Positions 7,042 through 16,546 of a stretch of DNA of 64,000 nt are shown here, in pieces; the stretch's first letter is position 1, and every line of letters begins with the position of its first letter. The stretch lies in the NCBI GenBank assembly GCA_963838375.1, contig CAWIQY010000015.1, forward strand, positions 124,001 through 188,000, in the 5' to 3' direction. The notes beneath the pieces were generated by a model that searched no databases, was not told the origin of the DNA, and was given only the letters and a program-made list of their open reading frames with translations. The translations under genes were made by a program, and so were the position numbers. This DNA is from DVED01 sp963838375. Its GTDB lineage: Bacteria > Cyanobacteriota > Cyanobacteriia > Cyanobacteriales > Geitlerinemataceae.

Positions 7042-8215
7042 AATTGGATTCCCAGCTCGAGTTGTGCTATATCATTCGGCTCAGACCGCCCGTGACTGTC
7101 AACTGAATGCGGCAGTGAGTAGATTCTGCAAATTGACCTTTGAACTGCAAAGGGAAAATGGCACGAGATCTTAGCTTATATCTTAAACAGGTGTGCATCT
7201 AAACTTGATAGCCGAGACCGAGAATAGGAAACAAGAAACAGAGAATAGACAGGGTATATCAGAGAATGTGCCATTTTGACCGAGAATGAAGCGTTGTCCT
7301 TTCTCCGAGCAAACGAACTGAAAAGCCTCACAGTGAGCTATTGCCGCTTCATCTCAATACACTGGCTTCTGTGGGGAAAATGATTTGAGATGTTCCTGAA
7401 AGCTCTGTCTTTGTTGCTTGTCAGGTTAAGGGGCGTCATCGGTCTTTTTTTTCCCGCGTCGCCGATTTTTCTCGGCTCATGGGGGCTGTCCCGAGTTGGG
7501 CGAGTCCCGATGGAGTGGCGGTGGGGTGTTGTCCGACAACAGAGCGACGCGCACATCGCCTTGCTGCTGCCCGACGTGAGCCTATCGAAGGACGGAGCTT
7601 GAAACCCATTAATTTTGATCGGTCCGACTATAGCCGTTTGAAAACTGCATTTTCGAGTCAATGTTGCGATCCTACATACTGATGTTTGGGGTGATGGGTT
7701 AGACCCTCTTTTTTTTGATTAATAGATAGTGTACTTTGTCGATCGCAGAACACCTGTGAATTTCAGGGTGAGAGAAAGAGGATCGATCCAGAAAACTCGG
7801 TTTAGGCAAAGTGAAGGAATGCGCCCTGGACGGAATTTTGAAAATTGGAGTCCGGATCGCGATGCGACTTAACACAAGTCCCGCAGGTGCGTATAATTTT
7901 CATGGAATACAGAATTAGACAAGAGCGATCGTACTGTCGGGTCTACGGTGTAAAGTCTTTAGAGGGGAAAACTTTCTTTGGATTGGATAACCCTTTATCG
8001 GCTTGTCCGCTGAAACAGGAAATCTTGACAAAGATGGCGAAAATGACCCCGTATCATTGCTAAACTAACCGGGGAGATTTTCGGTCTTGGACGTGCTTCG
8101 CACACCTAGACTGTTTTGACCAACACCCAAATTCTGTCTTCTGTTTGGGAGTTGTCGAGCCTATGGCTCACCCAAATCTCTATTCAACAATAGCTTCGCG
8201 ATCTAGAGTACAACT
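7042..8215. other. 1.17-kb region without a supportable gene
   Basis: All frames here are short and unlike known proteins. Features seen: a 10-bp inverted repeat AAAATGGCAC (7155-7164) / GTGCCATTTT (7268-7277); a nearer one, CATCTCAA / TTGAGATG, around 7353-7391; and a GC-rich block at about 7440-7600 that differs in composition from its flanks. It may hold an untranslated RNA or decayed mobile DNA; I cannot assign it. Confidence 0.55.
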
Positions 8216-9217
8216 ATGTTTCTACTCATCACTCGACTGATCCTATGGACGCTCATTTTATGGGCATTCTGGCGTTTTTTCAAACAGATTATTCCTGGCA
8301 ACTGGTATACCTACATAGGAATTTTAGGGCTAGTCACCCTTCTCTTTTTATTCCTATTCGATCCCAACGATCGATTTGCCTATACCGCGTGGCAAATTAT
8401 TTCGTTTCCACTCAGACCATTGGGTTTAGCTCTCATCCTGTTGGGAATTCCCGTTCTGGGAAGAAAAGGTGACTTTAACAAAAATTCTGTAACACAGATT
8501 ACCGTTGCTTTTTGGATTTTGTTACTTTGTAGTTTACCCATTGTTCCTCGCTTGATTTACCAGAATTTTATCGAGCGAGATGTTCAAGTATTAGTCGATC
8601 GACCGGCTGGGGGAGCTGGAGCAATTGTTTTGCTCGGACAAAATACTACCGAACCGAGATTAGGTGGTCGATCGCAAATTCAGGTGACAGAAGGAGGAAA
8701 TTTGATCTCCTACACGGCGGAAATATACCGACAACTCGGAGGTCTTCCTGTTATTGTTAGTGCTGGACGCAGAACGGGTTTACCCGCGGCGGCTGGAGAG
8801 CAGATAGAAGCTGATGACATTCGAACTCTTTTGGAAGCTCAAGGCGTATCGCCAACTGATATTATCCCCGAAGCTGAAGGTGCGAATCTTCGCAATAGTG
8901 CTCTCAATGTTAGACAAACGTTAGAAGAGAGCGGGTTGGGAAATCGAGTTGTCTTAGTCTCGTCTTCGACTCAAATCTATCGAGCTGCACAGACGTTTAA
9001 CAATGTAGGGATAGATGTCGTTCCTCGGCCCACAAATTTTATTGGTTATCGATTTGATGACACCAATCTTTTTGGACAAATCAGTTTGGCAGATTTTGTT
9101 CCTAGTTTGAGAGGAATATCGGCATCTTCTCAAATTACTAATGAATATCTGGCGACGATGTACTACTTCTTGCGAGGTTGGCTCTCTCCAGATGAGTTGA
9201 ATCGCCCCGGACTTTAA
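8216..9217 (+). CDS. YdcF-family (DUF218) membrane protein
   Basis: A 333-residue protein with three to four N-terminal membrane helices (about 3-20, 30-48, 65-85, 98-118) followed by a DUF218/YdcF domain. The domain begins AGGAGAIVLLGQNT near residue 138, continues with PVIVSAGRRTG, VSPTDIIPEAEGANLRNSA (the conserved E/S/N-rich SxNTxEN-type segment) and RVVLVSSSTQIYRAAQTF, and ends near 320. The family includes E. coli SanA, ElyC and YdcF; roles in envelope or peptidoglycan metabolism are known for some members, but the reaction is not established. Expected location is the inner membrane. It is isolated on the plus strand, and a weak hairpin (9248-9275) follows it. Confidence 0.85.
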   Translation: MFLLITRLILWTLILWAFWRFFKQIIPGNWYTYIGILGLVTLLFLFLFDPNDRFAYTAWQIISFPLRPLGLALILLGIPVLGRKGDFNKNSVTQITVAFWILLLCSLPIVPRLIYQNFIERDVQVLVDRPAGGAGAIVLLGQNTTEPRLGGRSQIQVTEGGNLISYTAEIYRQLGGLPVIVSAGRRTGLPAAAGEQIEADDIRTLLEAQGVSPTDIIPEAEGANLRNSALNVRQTLEESGLGNRVVLVSSSTQIYRAAQTFNNVGIDVVPRPTNFIGYRFDDTNLFGQISLADFVPSLRGISASSQITNEYLATMYYFLRGWLSPDELNRPGL

Positions 9218-9738
9218 TTTTTAAGCTTCTGAATACTAAATAAATAGATGAGGTGGCAGATAGCTGTTACCTCATGCCTCATACTTTATTTAGAGAAAGC
9301 TTTGCGATTTCTAGAAATTAGTAGCTACTGTACGAGCTGCAAAACCGCATAAAGTGCCGAAGCTAGGTAAGTGTAGGCAGCGGCTTGCAAAACCGCTTTG
9401 GCACCGCGATTTTATTTTCATATAAAAATGTAATATCAAAATTAACAATTGCTCGATCGACTTGGGTGAATAGACCTGTTAAATTAAATAAGAAATATTG
9501 CTATATTGACGGCGATCGTGCCGATAAATATGTCATCTATCATTCGATTGAACAAGTATTTTTATCGCGCTTAATCAAAATATCTTAAAGTCTCCAATTT
9601 TTCTGGGTTTGAGATCTAATCAAAAAATTATTCGATCGATCTATACTGGTAAAAGAGCGTTTCAAAATATGGACGATCGCCCGAGAATAAGGATATCCAA
9701 TTCTGTACTCCACTTTATCCTTTATTTGACTCTTTGCG
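9218..9738. other. 521-base intergenic region
   Basis: Contains a hairpin ATGAGGT (9248-9254) / ACCTCAT (9269-9275), a possible weak terminator for the YdcF gene. It also holds two similar GCAAAACCGC-containing stretches near 9341 and 9387. An AT-rich frame around 9420-9588 has no recognisable product. Confidence 0.5.
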
Positions 9739-10680
9739 ATGCAATTTCCCCCACCATTACAACCCGGTGACTTGCTAAGAGTTATCGCTCCTAGCGGGTG
9801 CTTGCGATCGACGACACCGAATGGAAAAGCGGAACTGGATGCCTATCGCCAAGGGATCGAAATCTGGAAACAGCAAGGGTATCGTGTGGAAGTTGCCTCG
9901 GATTGCGAAGCGCAGTGGGGCTACCTCGCCGGAACGGATACCCAGAGACGACAACAACTGCGGGAGGCTTGGCGCGATCCCGCGGTTCGCGCAATTCTCT
10001 GTGCCAGAGGAGGTTACGGTGCTAGTCGGTTATTAGAAAACTGGAACTGGCAGGGGGGAACGCCGAAATGGTCGATCGGATTTTCCGATATTACGGCATT
10101 GCTTTGGAACCTTTATAAGCAGGGATTTACCAGTATTCACGGCCCGGTTTTGACCTCTTTGGTATCGGAACCCGAATGGTCGGTGCGGCGACTGTTTGAT
10201 GCCGTGGAAGGTCGTTCCCTGTCTTCGTTATCCGGAACGGGGTGGGGCGGTGGCAAAGTCTGCGGTAGGCTGCTTCCCGGCAATTTAACGGTCGCGACGG
10301 GGTTGCTGGGAACCGCTGCTATACCCTCTTTGGAAGGGACAATCCTGGCGTTGGAGGATGTGGGAGAAGCCCCTTATCGCCTCGATCGAATGTTGACTCA
10401 ATGGCGAATGATGGGCGCATTTAAGGGGGTTCTGGGGATTGCTCTGGGTCGATTTAGCAGTTGTGATGCTAACCCCAGTATTCCCAGTTTCAATGTTGAA
10501 GAGGTTTTGCGCGATCGTCTTGGGGACCTAGATATTCCCATTGTTGCCGATTTACCTTTTGGTCATGAGGGGGTGAATGCTGCGCTACCTGTGGGTATTT
10601 TAGCCGAACTGGACGGCGATCGAGGGACGCTATCCATCATTAATCACAATTATTCAAAATTACAACTTCCTAGAACTTAA
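9739..10680 (+). CDS. LD-carboxypeptidase (peptidase S66, LdcA/MccF family)
   Basis: A 313-residue S66 peptidase. LdcA members cleave the L,D bond (meso-diaminopimelate to D-Ala) of recycled murein tetrapeptides; MccF members inactivate microcin C-like peptidyl nucleotides. Seen here: the N-terminal PLQPGDLLRVIAPSG, the ARGGYGASRLL motif near 90-98, the nucleophile elbow IGFSDITAL with Ser at about 116, the Glu-bearing LALEDVGEAPYRLDR near 210-225 and the His in FGHEGVNAALPVG near 285. The Ser-Glu-His triad is therefore intact. Its stop codon shares the palindrome TTAA with the stop of the convergent lyase gene, leaving no intergenic DNA. LdcA is the more likely role in a cyanobacterium. Confidence 0.93.
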   Translation: MQFPPPLQPGDLLRVIAPSGCLRSTTPNGKAELDAYRQGIEIWKQQGYRVEVASDCEAQWGYLAGTDTQRRQQLREAWRDPAVRAILCARGGYGASRLLENWNWQGGTPKWSIGFSDITALLWNLYKQGFTSIHGPVLTSLVSEPEWSVRRLFDAVEGRSLSSLSGTGWGGGKVCGRLLPGNLTVATGLLGTAAIPSLEGTILALEDVGEAPYRLDRMLTQWRMMGAFKGVLGIALGRFSSCDANPSIPSFNVEEVLRDRLGDLDIPIVADLPFGHEGVNAALPVGILAELDGDRGTLSIINHNYSKLQLPRT

Positions 10681-11534
10681 TTCTCGCTAACCGAAAAATC
10701 AGCAAAATCGATGTAGACATCGTTTGGAGTTGCCCAGGATGAGTCGCTGCCGCCAAAAAAGGTAGAAAAGAAAAGTCCTTCTATTTTTAGATCTGCGGTA
10801 GTCCGGAAAGTCAAGTTTTTTCGATCGACCACTTCAACCCCATCTACAAATACTTGAATTCGACCATCGGTTTTCTCGGGATCGTTGAGCGTTATAATTT
10901 GCTCTAGCTGATACCATCTTCCTGTTTCAAATGTCCAATCTCCTTTACCGATCGATGTTCCATAATCCGAACTAGTTGGCAAATACGCATACAATTCGCC
11001 CTCCCCATTTCTGCGCCACATAAACCTCGTCGAAAAGCCATCGGTTCCGTCGGGAATATCACCGCCGCTATTCCCTTCGCCGCCAAATAATCCCGGAAGT
11101 TTGCCACCTTTGACAAATTCAAAATTGTCAGAAAAACGGACAAAATAACTCAAGCGCAAAACATCTTGAGGCTGAATACCTAAATCGGCATAAAACTGAC
11201 TACCACCCAGCGGGATGTTTTCCCGACGAGATGCATTTGGGCTTGCCGATCCTGCGGGGTAATGAACTCGAATAATGTCCTCGAATCTGTCGCTTTTGTC
11301 GGTAATAATTTCTAAATTGTCCCAGCCCCAATCTTTTTCATTCCTGACTCCCCATTGGTTTTTCCAGTTTTGAGTTACGAGTTGTCCGGTCCATAAACTT
11401 GAGGTTTCGATCGTCTGTTTGGGGATAGAGACCGATTGTTCGGATTTAGAGATCGAACAACTCGATAAATTTGAGAGTAAAGCGGGTGAGACGACAAAAA
11501 CCGAAAAGATAGCCGCGAGTGAATTCAAAGTCAC
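10677..11534 (-). CDS. PL14-like polysaccharide lyase, predicted lipoprotein
   Basis: A 285-residue protein starting at GTG 11534. The start overlaps the synthase stop as GTGA, indicating translational coupling. An N-terminal signal ends in a lipobox (LSSC, about residues 24-27), so it should be a membrane-anchored lipoprotein. The body matches the polysaccharide lyase family 14-type jelly roll: FVKGGKLPGLFGGEGNSGGD, a segment of the form FSTRFMWRRNGEGELYAYLP, a GRWYQLEQ strand, VFVDGVEVVDRKN and the terminal STFFGGSDSSWATP...DVYIDFADFSV. Characterised PL14 enzymes cleave alginate or other polyuronates. Coupled to an Alg8-like synthase, it probably trims or clears polymer in the periplasm. 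The substrate is inferred, not shown. Confidence 0.82.
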   Translation of the reverse strand: MTLNSLAAIFSVFVVSPALLSNLSSCSISKSEQSVSIPKQTIETSSLWTGQLVTQNWKNQWGVRNEKDWGWDNLEIITDKSDRFEDIIRVHYPAGSASPNASRRENIPLGGSQFYADLGIQPQDVLRLSYFVRFSDNFEFVKGGKLPGLFGGEGNSGGDIPDGTDGFSTRFMWRRNGEGELYAYLPTSSDYGTSIGKGDWTFETGRWYQLEQIITLNDPEKTDGRIQVFVDGVEVVDRKNLTFRTTADLKIEGLFFSTFFGGSDSSWATPNDVYIDFADFSVSEN

Positions 11535-13666
11535 GATTTAGAACCCGAGATAGAAACGGCAGAAACTTGAGTATTAACGGCGTTGTTCGTGACAATTTCT
11601 GTTGAAGCCAAAGGACGGCGATCTAGAGCAACATATTCGATGGTAACATCTTGGGTATCTTGCAAGACGATCGCTCGCTCGGTTTTCATTTCTAAATTCA
11701 AGTATTTCAAGGAAGCGTTATTGACTCGTTCGATAGAGATACCGCTGCTGAGCTGTTGAGGTTGGATATTGGACTCTGAATCTAGGGAATATAATGTAAA
11801 TCCATTCAGGTGAACATTTTCAATCGGTTGTTTCGACTGTTCCTGCGGTAAAATCTGTAAAATTGTTTCGTTGACATCGCGAGTAAAATTAGCTTGCAAT
11901 ATCGTTCGATCGATGCCAATTCCTTTTAAAGTAATATCACTGCGATTAATTTTTACGGGACTCTGTAAATCGATTTCACCCAGAGGTAAATTAATCTGGA
12001 TCGGATTCTCGTCTGTGCGGCGATCGATCAGGGCTTGCAAAGCCGATGAATCATCTTGACTATCGTTGGGAATAACCCCATAAGCAGACGCTTCTATAAC
12101 TCGAGCGGGTACAGCCGCAACTTGACGAGAACGCCACCATAAATCAGCCATATCGCTTGCCGGATGAATCAATCCTGTAATCGTCAAAATGACAATAATA
12201 AAAGCAACAATCTGAGAATACATCAGGAAATTAGACGTATTAACTTTGAAGAACTTTTCCCAACCTGTTCCCGCCGCACTAATTGTTTGATTGCCTCGGT
12301 TTGCCCAATTTTGTTGAGCTAAGTTCATTTGCGTCCATACTTTAATCGCCGCTGAACTCCATTGTGCCGAGAGCAGCAATAGTAAATGAATGGGTTTGGG
12401 GTAAGACGGTCTTCCTAAGAAAATCAGGAATAACATCAAGGGGCGGCTAAATAAAATCCACGAACATAAAATTCCAAATACCAACCACTGTCCTCGAATC
12501 AGCGACAGCAACAACAAACTCGGGGTAATTAATGCCGTCCAGATACTGACCCGCTGATCGAGCAAACAGTACCAAATAAACCCGCCCATTTTCCCCGGAC
12601 CTAACGCCAATGCCCGATCGCTATTGCGGAGCATATTGCCATACCAGCGACGCATATTATTGTACGATCGTTTCATCAGCGAGCCGGAAATTGTCTCGAT
12701 CGAATAGACAATAACATCCGGAATATAGAGCATATCATAACCGCGTTTGAGCAACCAGTACCAGGTGCTTTTGTCATCGCCGGACAGAAACTTAAATCGA
12801 CCCCAGAGCCAATCATCTAAGGTATCGACTTCTAAACGATCGGCAAAGCTGGGATCGAGTGCCGCTTCCGATCGAAATAACGAAAAACGCCCCGTCAAAC
12901 ATAACACTTTGCTCGACAACGATAGCGAACACATTTGATAATGGCGCTGGGACATCCGCAGGTGAAACCATTCAGAAAAAAAGTAAGATCCATGGACGAT
13001 CGGTAATTCATCGGTGGTCAAAGCTCCCATTTTTGGAAAGATCTGAAAGAACGGCAAACAGCCCCTTAGCGTACCGGGTGTCAACTCCGAATCGCCGTCC
13101 ATTAATGCGACAACCGCATTTTTGGAGATCTTGCATTTTGCCAATTCCCGTAGCGCGTCTGCCATGGCTTTGCGCTTCCCATCTTTTTGCGTCATGAACA
13201 TCAGTTCGACCAAATTCCGATCGAGATTCTCTGATTTCAAAATTTTCTCAATTAACTGGTTCTCCTTATCACCACTACTATTGACTAAAATAATCGTCGG
13301 CAGTTCCAGAGTTTTGACTTCATTAGCAATCGCCTTGAAAACACGTTCGGTAATCCATTCCTGTTCCTTAAACGTGGGAATCACAAAAACCATTTGTGGA
13401 TATTCTGAAGTGGGTACTGCGTTCGCTCTGCGTCGCCACCGGGGAAATACCCAATGCTGGAAAATACGGCTGCGAACCACCTGGAATCCCAGCCACGACC
13501 AGCGCCAGGTTCCCACAATTCCCATGGTTACCAATCCTGACGTACCCAAGATAGCAAGTTTGTCAGGATCTCGGAAATAATACAATCCCGCTAAACCGAC
13601 CATGGCAATGGCTAAGATCGCCATCCAACCGGATAGAGGATGTTCGCGCCAACGTGTCTTGCTCAT
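11531..13666 (-). CDS. Alg8-like GT2 polysaccharide synthase with C-terminal beta-helix
   Basis: 711 residues. Two N-terminal membrane helices (about 13-30, 37-62) precede a cytoplasmic processive GT2 domain with the DGD metal motif (190-192), FLSGDDKSTWYW (293-303) and the acceptor-site motif MRRWYGNMLR (338-347). Three or more helices follow (about 372-390, 395-418, 427-440) and a last one at about 480-500. The GT2 region is closest in my reading to Alg8 mannuronan synthase. After the last helix come about 190 residues opening VIEASAYGVIPNDSQDDSSALQ, the signature of pectate-lyase-3/beta-helix domains, with NVHLNGFTL and SLKYLNLEM rungs. I see no DPHD epimerase motif, so catalysis there is unproven. 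It is the middle gene of the HlyD-synthase-lyase operon. Confidence 0.87.
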   Translation of the reverse strand: MSKTRWREHPLSGWMAILAIAMVGLAGLYYFRDPDKLAILGTSGLVTMGIVGTWRWSWLGFQVVRSRIFQHWVFPRWRRRANAVPTSEYPQMVFVIPTFKEQEWITERVFKAIANEVKTLELPTIILVNSSGDKENQLIEKILKSENLDRNLVELMFMTQKDGKRKAMADALRELAKCKISKNAVVALMDGDSELTPGTLRGCLPFFQIFPKMGALTTDELPIVHGSYFFSEWFHLRMSQRHYQMCSLSLSSKVLCLTGRFSLFRSEAALDPSFADRLEVDTLDDWLWGRFKFLSGDDKSTWYWLLKRGYDMLYIPDVIVYSIETISGSLMKRSYNNMRRWYGNMLRNSDRALALGPGKMGGFIWYCLLDQRVSIWTALITPSLLLLSLIRGQWLVFGILCSWILFSRPLMLFLIFLGRPSYPKPIHLLLLLSAQWSSAAIKVWTQMNLAQQNWANRGNQTISAAGTGWEKFFKVNTSNFLMYSQIVAFIIVILTITGLIHPASDMADLWWRSRQVAAVPARVIEASAYGVIPNDSQDDSSALQALIDRRTDENPIQINLPLGEIDLQSPVKINRSDITLKGIGIDRTILQANFTRDVNETILQILPQEQSKQPIENVHLNGFTLYSLDSESNIQPQQLSSGISIERVNNASLKYLNLEMKTERAIVLQDTQDVTIEYVALDRRPLASTEIVTNNAVNTQVSAVSISGSKS

Positions 13667-13734
13667 ACTACGCTTTTTGATGTCAATGGGATAGAAATGA
13701 CTTTTGAGTCTCGCTCTTCACGCTTAACTGGCTC

Positions 13735-15747
13735 TTATTGACCGAACGGAGATGTCTTCCGAAAAGTTAGGTTGGCAGCTTGTCCGACACCACAAAATTT
13801 CATAGACTGTTCGGCATTGGGTGGGGGTGGAATTTTGACCGTTACCCGTGTCAGAGGTTGTCCGACAAAATTCGGTGGAATCGCCGGAGCGATCGCTTGT
13901 ACCTGCATTAAGCGAGTCCGTTCTTCGATCGCCTGAATACTACTGACGGGCTGCATCAAAGCCACTTCCCCATTCAAATTGCTTCCGTATCCTTCAACCT
14001 GAACGCGCACGGGTTTATTGACATCAATACGACTGGCTTGTTTGGCATTGAGAATAACTTCTACCCACAGCTCGTTACAATCGATCAAACTGAGTACAAA
14101 CTCAGACTTATTCAGTTTTTCTCCCCGCTCTCGTTCGGTTTGATAAACTACGCCGGAAAATGGAGCCACCATTTCTAGCTTTTGAGTATCGTTGTAGGGA
14201 GATTGAGCATTTTTGAGTTGCAGTTGAGTTTGATCGATTTGGGTTTGCAGAGTTGCCACCACGTTCGACTGTTCTTGCGCTTTTTGCAGCAATTCTAGAC
14301 GTTGGGCTTGGAGATTCATTTTTGTGGTGTGGTACTCACCCGTGGGCATTCCCGGTGTTGAGGCAACCATCCGAGTTTGAGTTCCATCGATGGCGGCTTG
14401 TGCCTGCTGAACTTCAGATTCGGCTGCTTCCCACTGGAATTTCAATTCCTCGACTTGCTCCCGAGACACGAGGCTACCATCGACGGAAACGCCGCTTTGG
14501 GTGACGACGGATTTCGCTTGCGCTTCTGCTAGTGCTGTGCGCGCCCGAACCACTTTTGCTTGGGCTGTTTCCCACTCCGATTGCAACTCCTCGACGCGCT
14601 CTTGAGACACGACTTCGGGAATATCGCGAGAGTTAATCGAGACCCCGCTGGCGGTGGCATCAAGAGTGGATTGGGCTTGATCCAGTGCCGCTTGCGATCG
14701 TCGGATTTCGGCTTCGGCAGAGTCCCAATCCGCTTTTGCTCGATCCACTCGTTGGGCGGAAATGGCTCCAGAATCGAGCAAGCTGGCATAGCGTTGGTAG
14801 TCGGAACGGGCGACATCGGCTTCGGCAATGGCGGAGTCGAGCTGGGCTTGTTTTTGTTCGACATTCTGTGAAACGATCTCGACATCCATCCCCGTGCCGA
14901 GAAGTTGTTGGTGGCGTTGGTAGTTCGCACGAACTGCATTGGCTTCGGCAATTGCACCGTCAAGCTCCGCTTGGGCGCGGTTCACCGTTCCCGAAGCTAG
15001 AGTGGTATCTAGTCCGTCATCTAAGATTGCTTGGTAACGTAAGTAATTTTCGCGTGCGGCTTGGGCACGAGCAATTGCCGCCTCCAGAATGGCTTGCTGC
15101 CCATTGACTTGTTCCGATGAAATTGCGGCTTCGGCAATTTGCAAACCCCCTTCGTAGGTTTGGAGGTTTTTCAACTGCCGATTGAACATTTCGAGTAGTT
15201 GCTTCGCTGAATCTAAATTGGCGGTATCGATTTCCACCCGTTCTTGCAATTGCAGCAGGGTTTGTTCTTCGCCCAAACTGCGTTGGATACGGGCGAGAAC
15301 TTGTTTGGATTTGACCAACACGCCGGGTTGGGCGTAGAAGTCTTGCACTTCACCGTCGATGGGAGAGCGCAATCTCACAATTCGGCTATTGATGATTCCG
15401 TTGTCGATGACCAAATGAAGCCCGCGATAGCCCAAAACGGCAATTCCTCCAGCGATCGTTGCCACGCCCAAAGCAATAAAGGCAGCCGCTTTGAGCCGAC
15501 GCTTGCGCATTTCGGGGTCGTGCTTTGGGGGCAACGGCTCAGGGGTCGCTTTCGGCGATCGCTTTTCAACCTCGGGCAGGCTGTCTAGCGATTTGAGAAA
15601 GGTGGTCATGGAATTGAAGGCAGTCCCTTTAGCAGCACGCGGTCGGGTTTCGAGGCTGCGATTGTCGGAAAATCGCTGTGGAAGATCTCCGGGCGATCGT
15701 TTTTGAACTTCTTGGAGGCGTTCTAGAGATTTGAGGAAAGTAGTCAT
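13735..15747 (-). CDS. HlyD/Alg44-like membrane-fusion protein
   Basis: 670 residues. A cytoplasmic N-terminus of about 90 residues precedes one membrane helix (about 88-108, AAFIALGVATIAGGIAVL). A lipoyl/barrel-sandwich half follows (LRSPIDGEVQDFYAQPGVLVKS), then an unusually long coiled-coil hairpin (about 150-500) made of repeated QAELDGAIAEAN...YQRHQQLL-type units, and the closing half with EMVAPFSGVVYQTERERGEKL and a C-terminal beta domain. It should bridge the periplasm for the synthase encoded 68 bases downstream, as Alg44 does for Alg8. Unlike Alg44 I see no PilZ domain. The N-terminus is duplicated: MTTFLKSLERLQEV at residue 1 and MTTFLKSLDSLPEV at residue 47, each with its own ATG, so translation may start at 15747 or 15609. 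Confidence 0.88.
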   Translation of the reverse strand: MTTFLKSLERLQEVQKRSPGDLPQRFSDNRSLETRPRAAKGTAFNSMTTFLKSLDSLPEVEKRSPKATPEPLPPKHDPEMRKRRLKAAAFIALGVATIAGGIAVLGYRGLHLVIDNGIINSRIVRLRSPIDGEVQDFYAQPGVLVKSKQVLARIQRSLGEEQTLLQLQERVEIDTANLDSAKQLLEMFNRQLKNLQTYEGGLQIAEAAISSEQVNGQQAILEAAIARAQAARENYLRYQAILDDGLDTTLASGTVNRAQAELDGAIAEANAVRANYQRHQQLLGTGMDVEIVSQNVEQKQAQLDSAIAEADVARSDYQRYASLLDSGAISAQRVDRAKADWDSAEAEIRRSQAALDQAQSTLDATASGVSINSRDIPEVVSQERVEELQSEWETAQAKVVRARTALAEAQAKSVVTQSGVSVDGSLVSREQVEELKFQWEAAESEVQQAQAAIDGTQTRMVASTPGMPTGEYHTTKMNLQAQRLELLQKAQEQSNVVATLQTQIDQTQLQLKNAQSPYNDTQKLEMVAPFSGVVYQTERERGEKLNKSEFVLSLIDCNELWVEVILNAKQASRIDVNKPVRVQVEGYGSNLNGEVALMQPVSSIQAIEERTRLMQVQAIAPAIPPNFVGQPLTRVTVKIPPPPNAEQSMKFCGVGQAANLTFRKTSPFGQ

Positions 15748-16546
15748 AAAATTGGGGATTTTCGGCAGTGCAGCTTGAATTCAGTGTTTTCCGAGCTAAA
15801 ACTCAGTGAAAAACCAAATATATTGACGCAGAAGTGATTCAGGGAGCGAGGCTTGGGGAGAGATAAACCTGTAAAAATACTGATAGTATCGTACAAGGTT
15901 TGCCTCAATGACAAAGTATAATGCGACTCTTTTTATAAATTTTAATCAAATCTTTAAAAAATATTTGTGAGGGATGAAGAGTCACAAAATATGGATTGCC
16001 AGGACTCACGGAGCGAAGATACCGGACAAATCACGAATCGCACAACTTTTTTAATATTTTTTTTACGTATAAACACTTATTTTAGGGCGAACTTCTTGAG
16101 ATATTCACAAGTTAACTTTCAGTATTTACACTCGATTTAGCTTGACTATCTTCTCGATCCATACCACAGGTAGGCACGATCGGATTCAGAGGTCAGCCCC
16201 TTATGGTGTCTCGATCTCCACCCAGAAAGGCTCAGTTTATGGGGTCATTTTTAGATAAAATTAAAGATTTAGTAAAATCAAGATTTGTGAATTGACAAAA
16301 TCAATCTTAAACGTATGAATAATTTACCATGGGGTGCGACACGACAGAGTTTGCCGGGGTAATGGCTTTTCTACCTGCCAATGGACGATCCGCAACACAT
16401 CCCCACCGAACGCGCTGATGTGGTTCCCGTTACCCGTTCATGGGTCGCAGTTCTTCACCCCCGCCGACTCCGATCGTTTCTTCGAGCGAAGTCACGGTAA
16501 AATGGGGAGGTTTGGCAAAATTTATCACATAAGAGGAGATTCGATC
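15748..16546. other. 799-base upstream region of the polysaccharide operon and rpmF
   Basis: An AT-rich divergent control region between the minus-strand HlyD-synthase-lyase operon and rpmF. T-rich tracts around 15920-16080 are consistent with promoters. I cannot name an operator. No coding frame is convincing. Confidence 0.5.
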
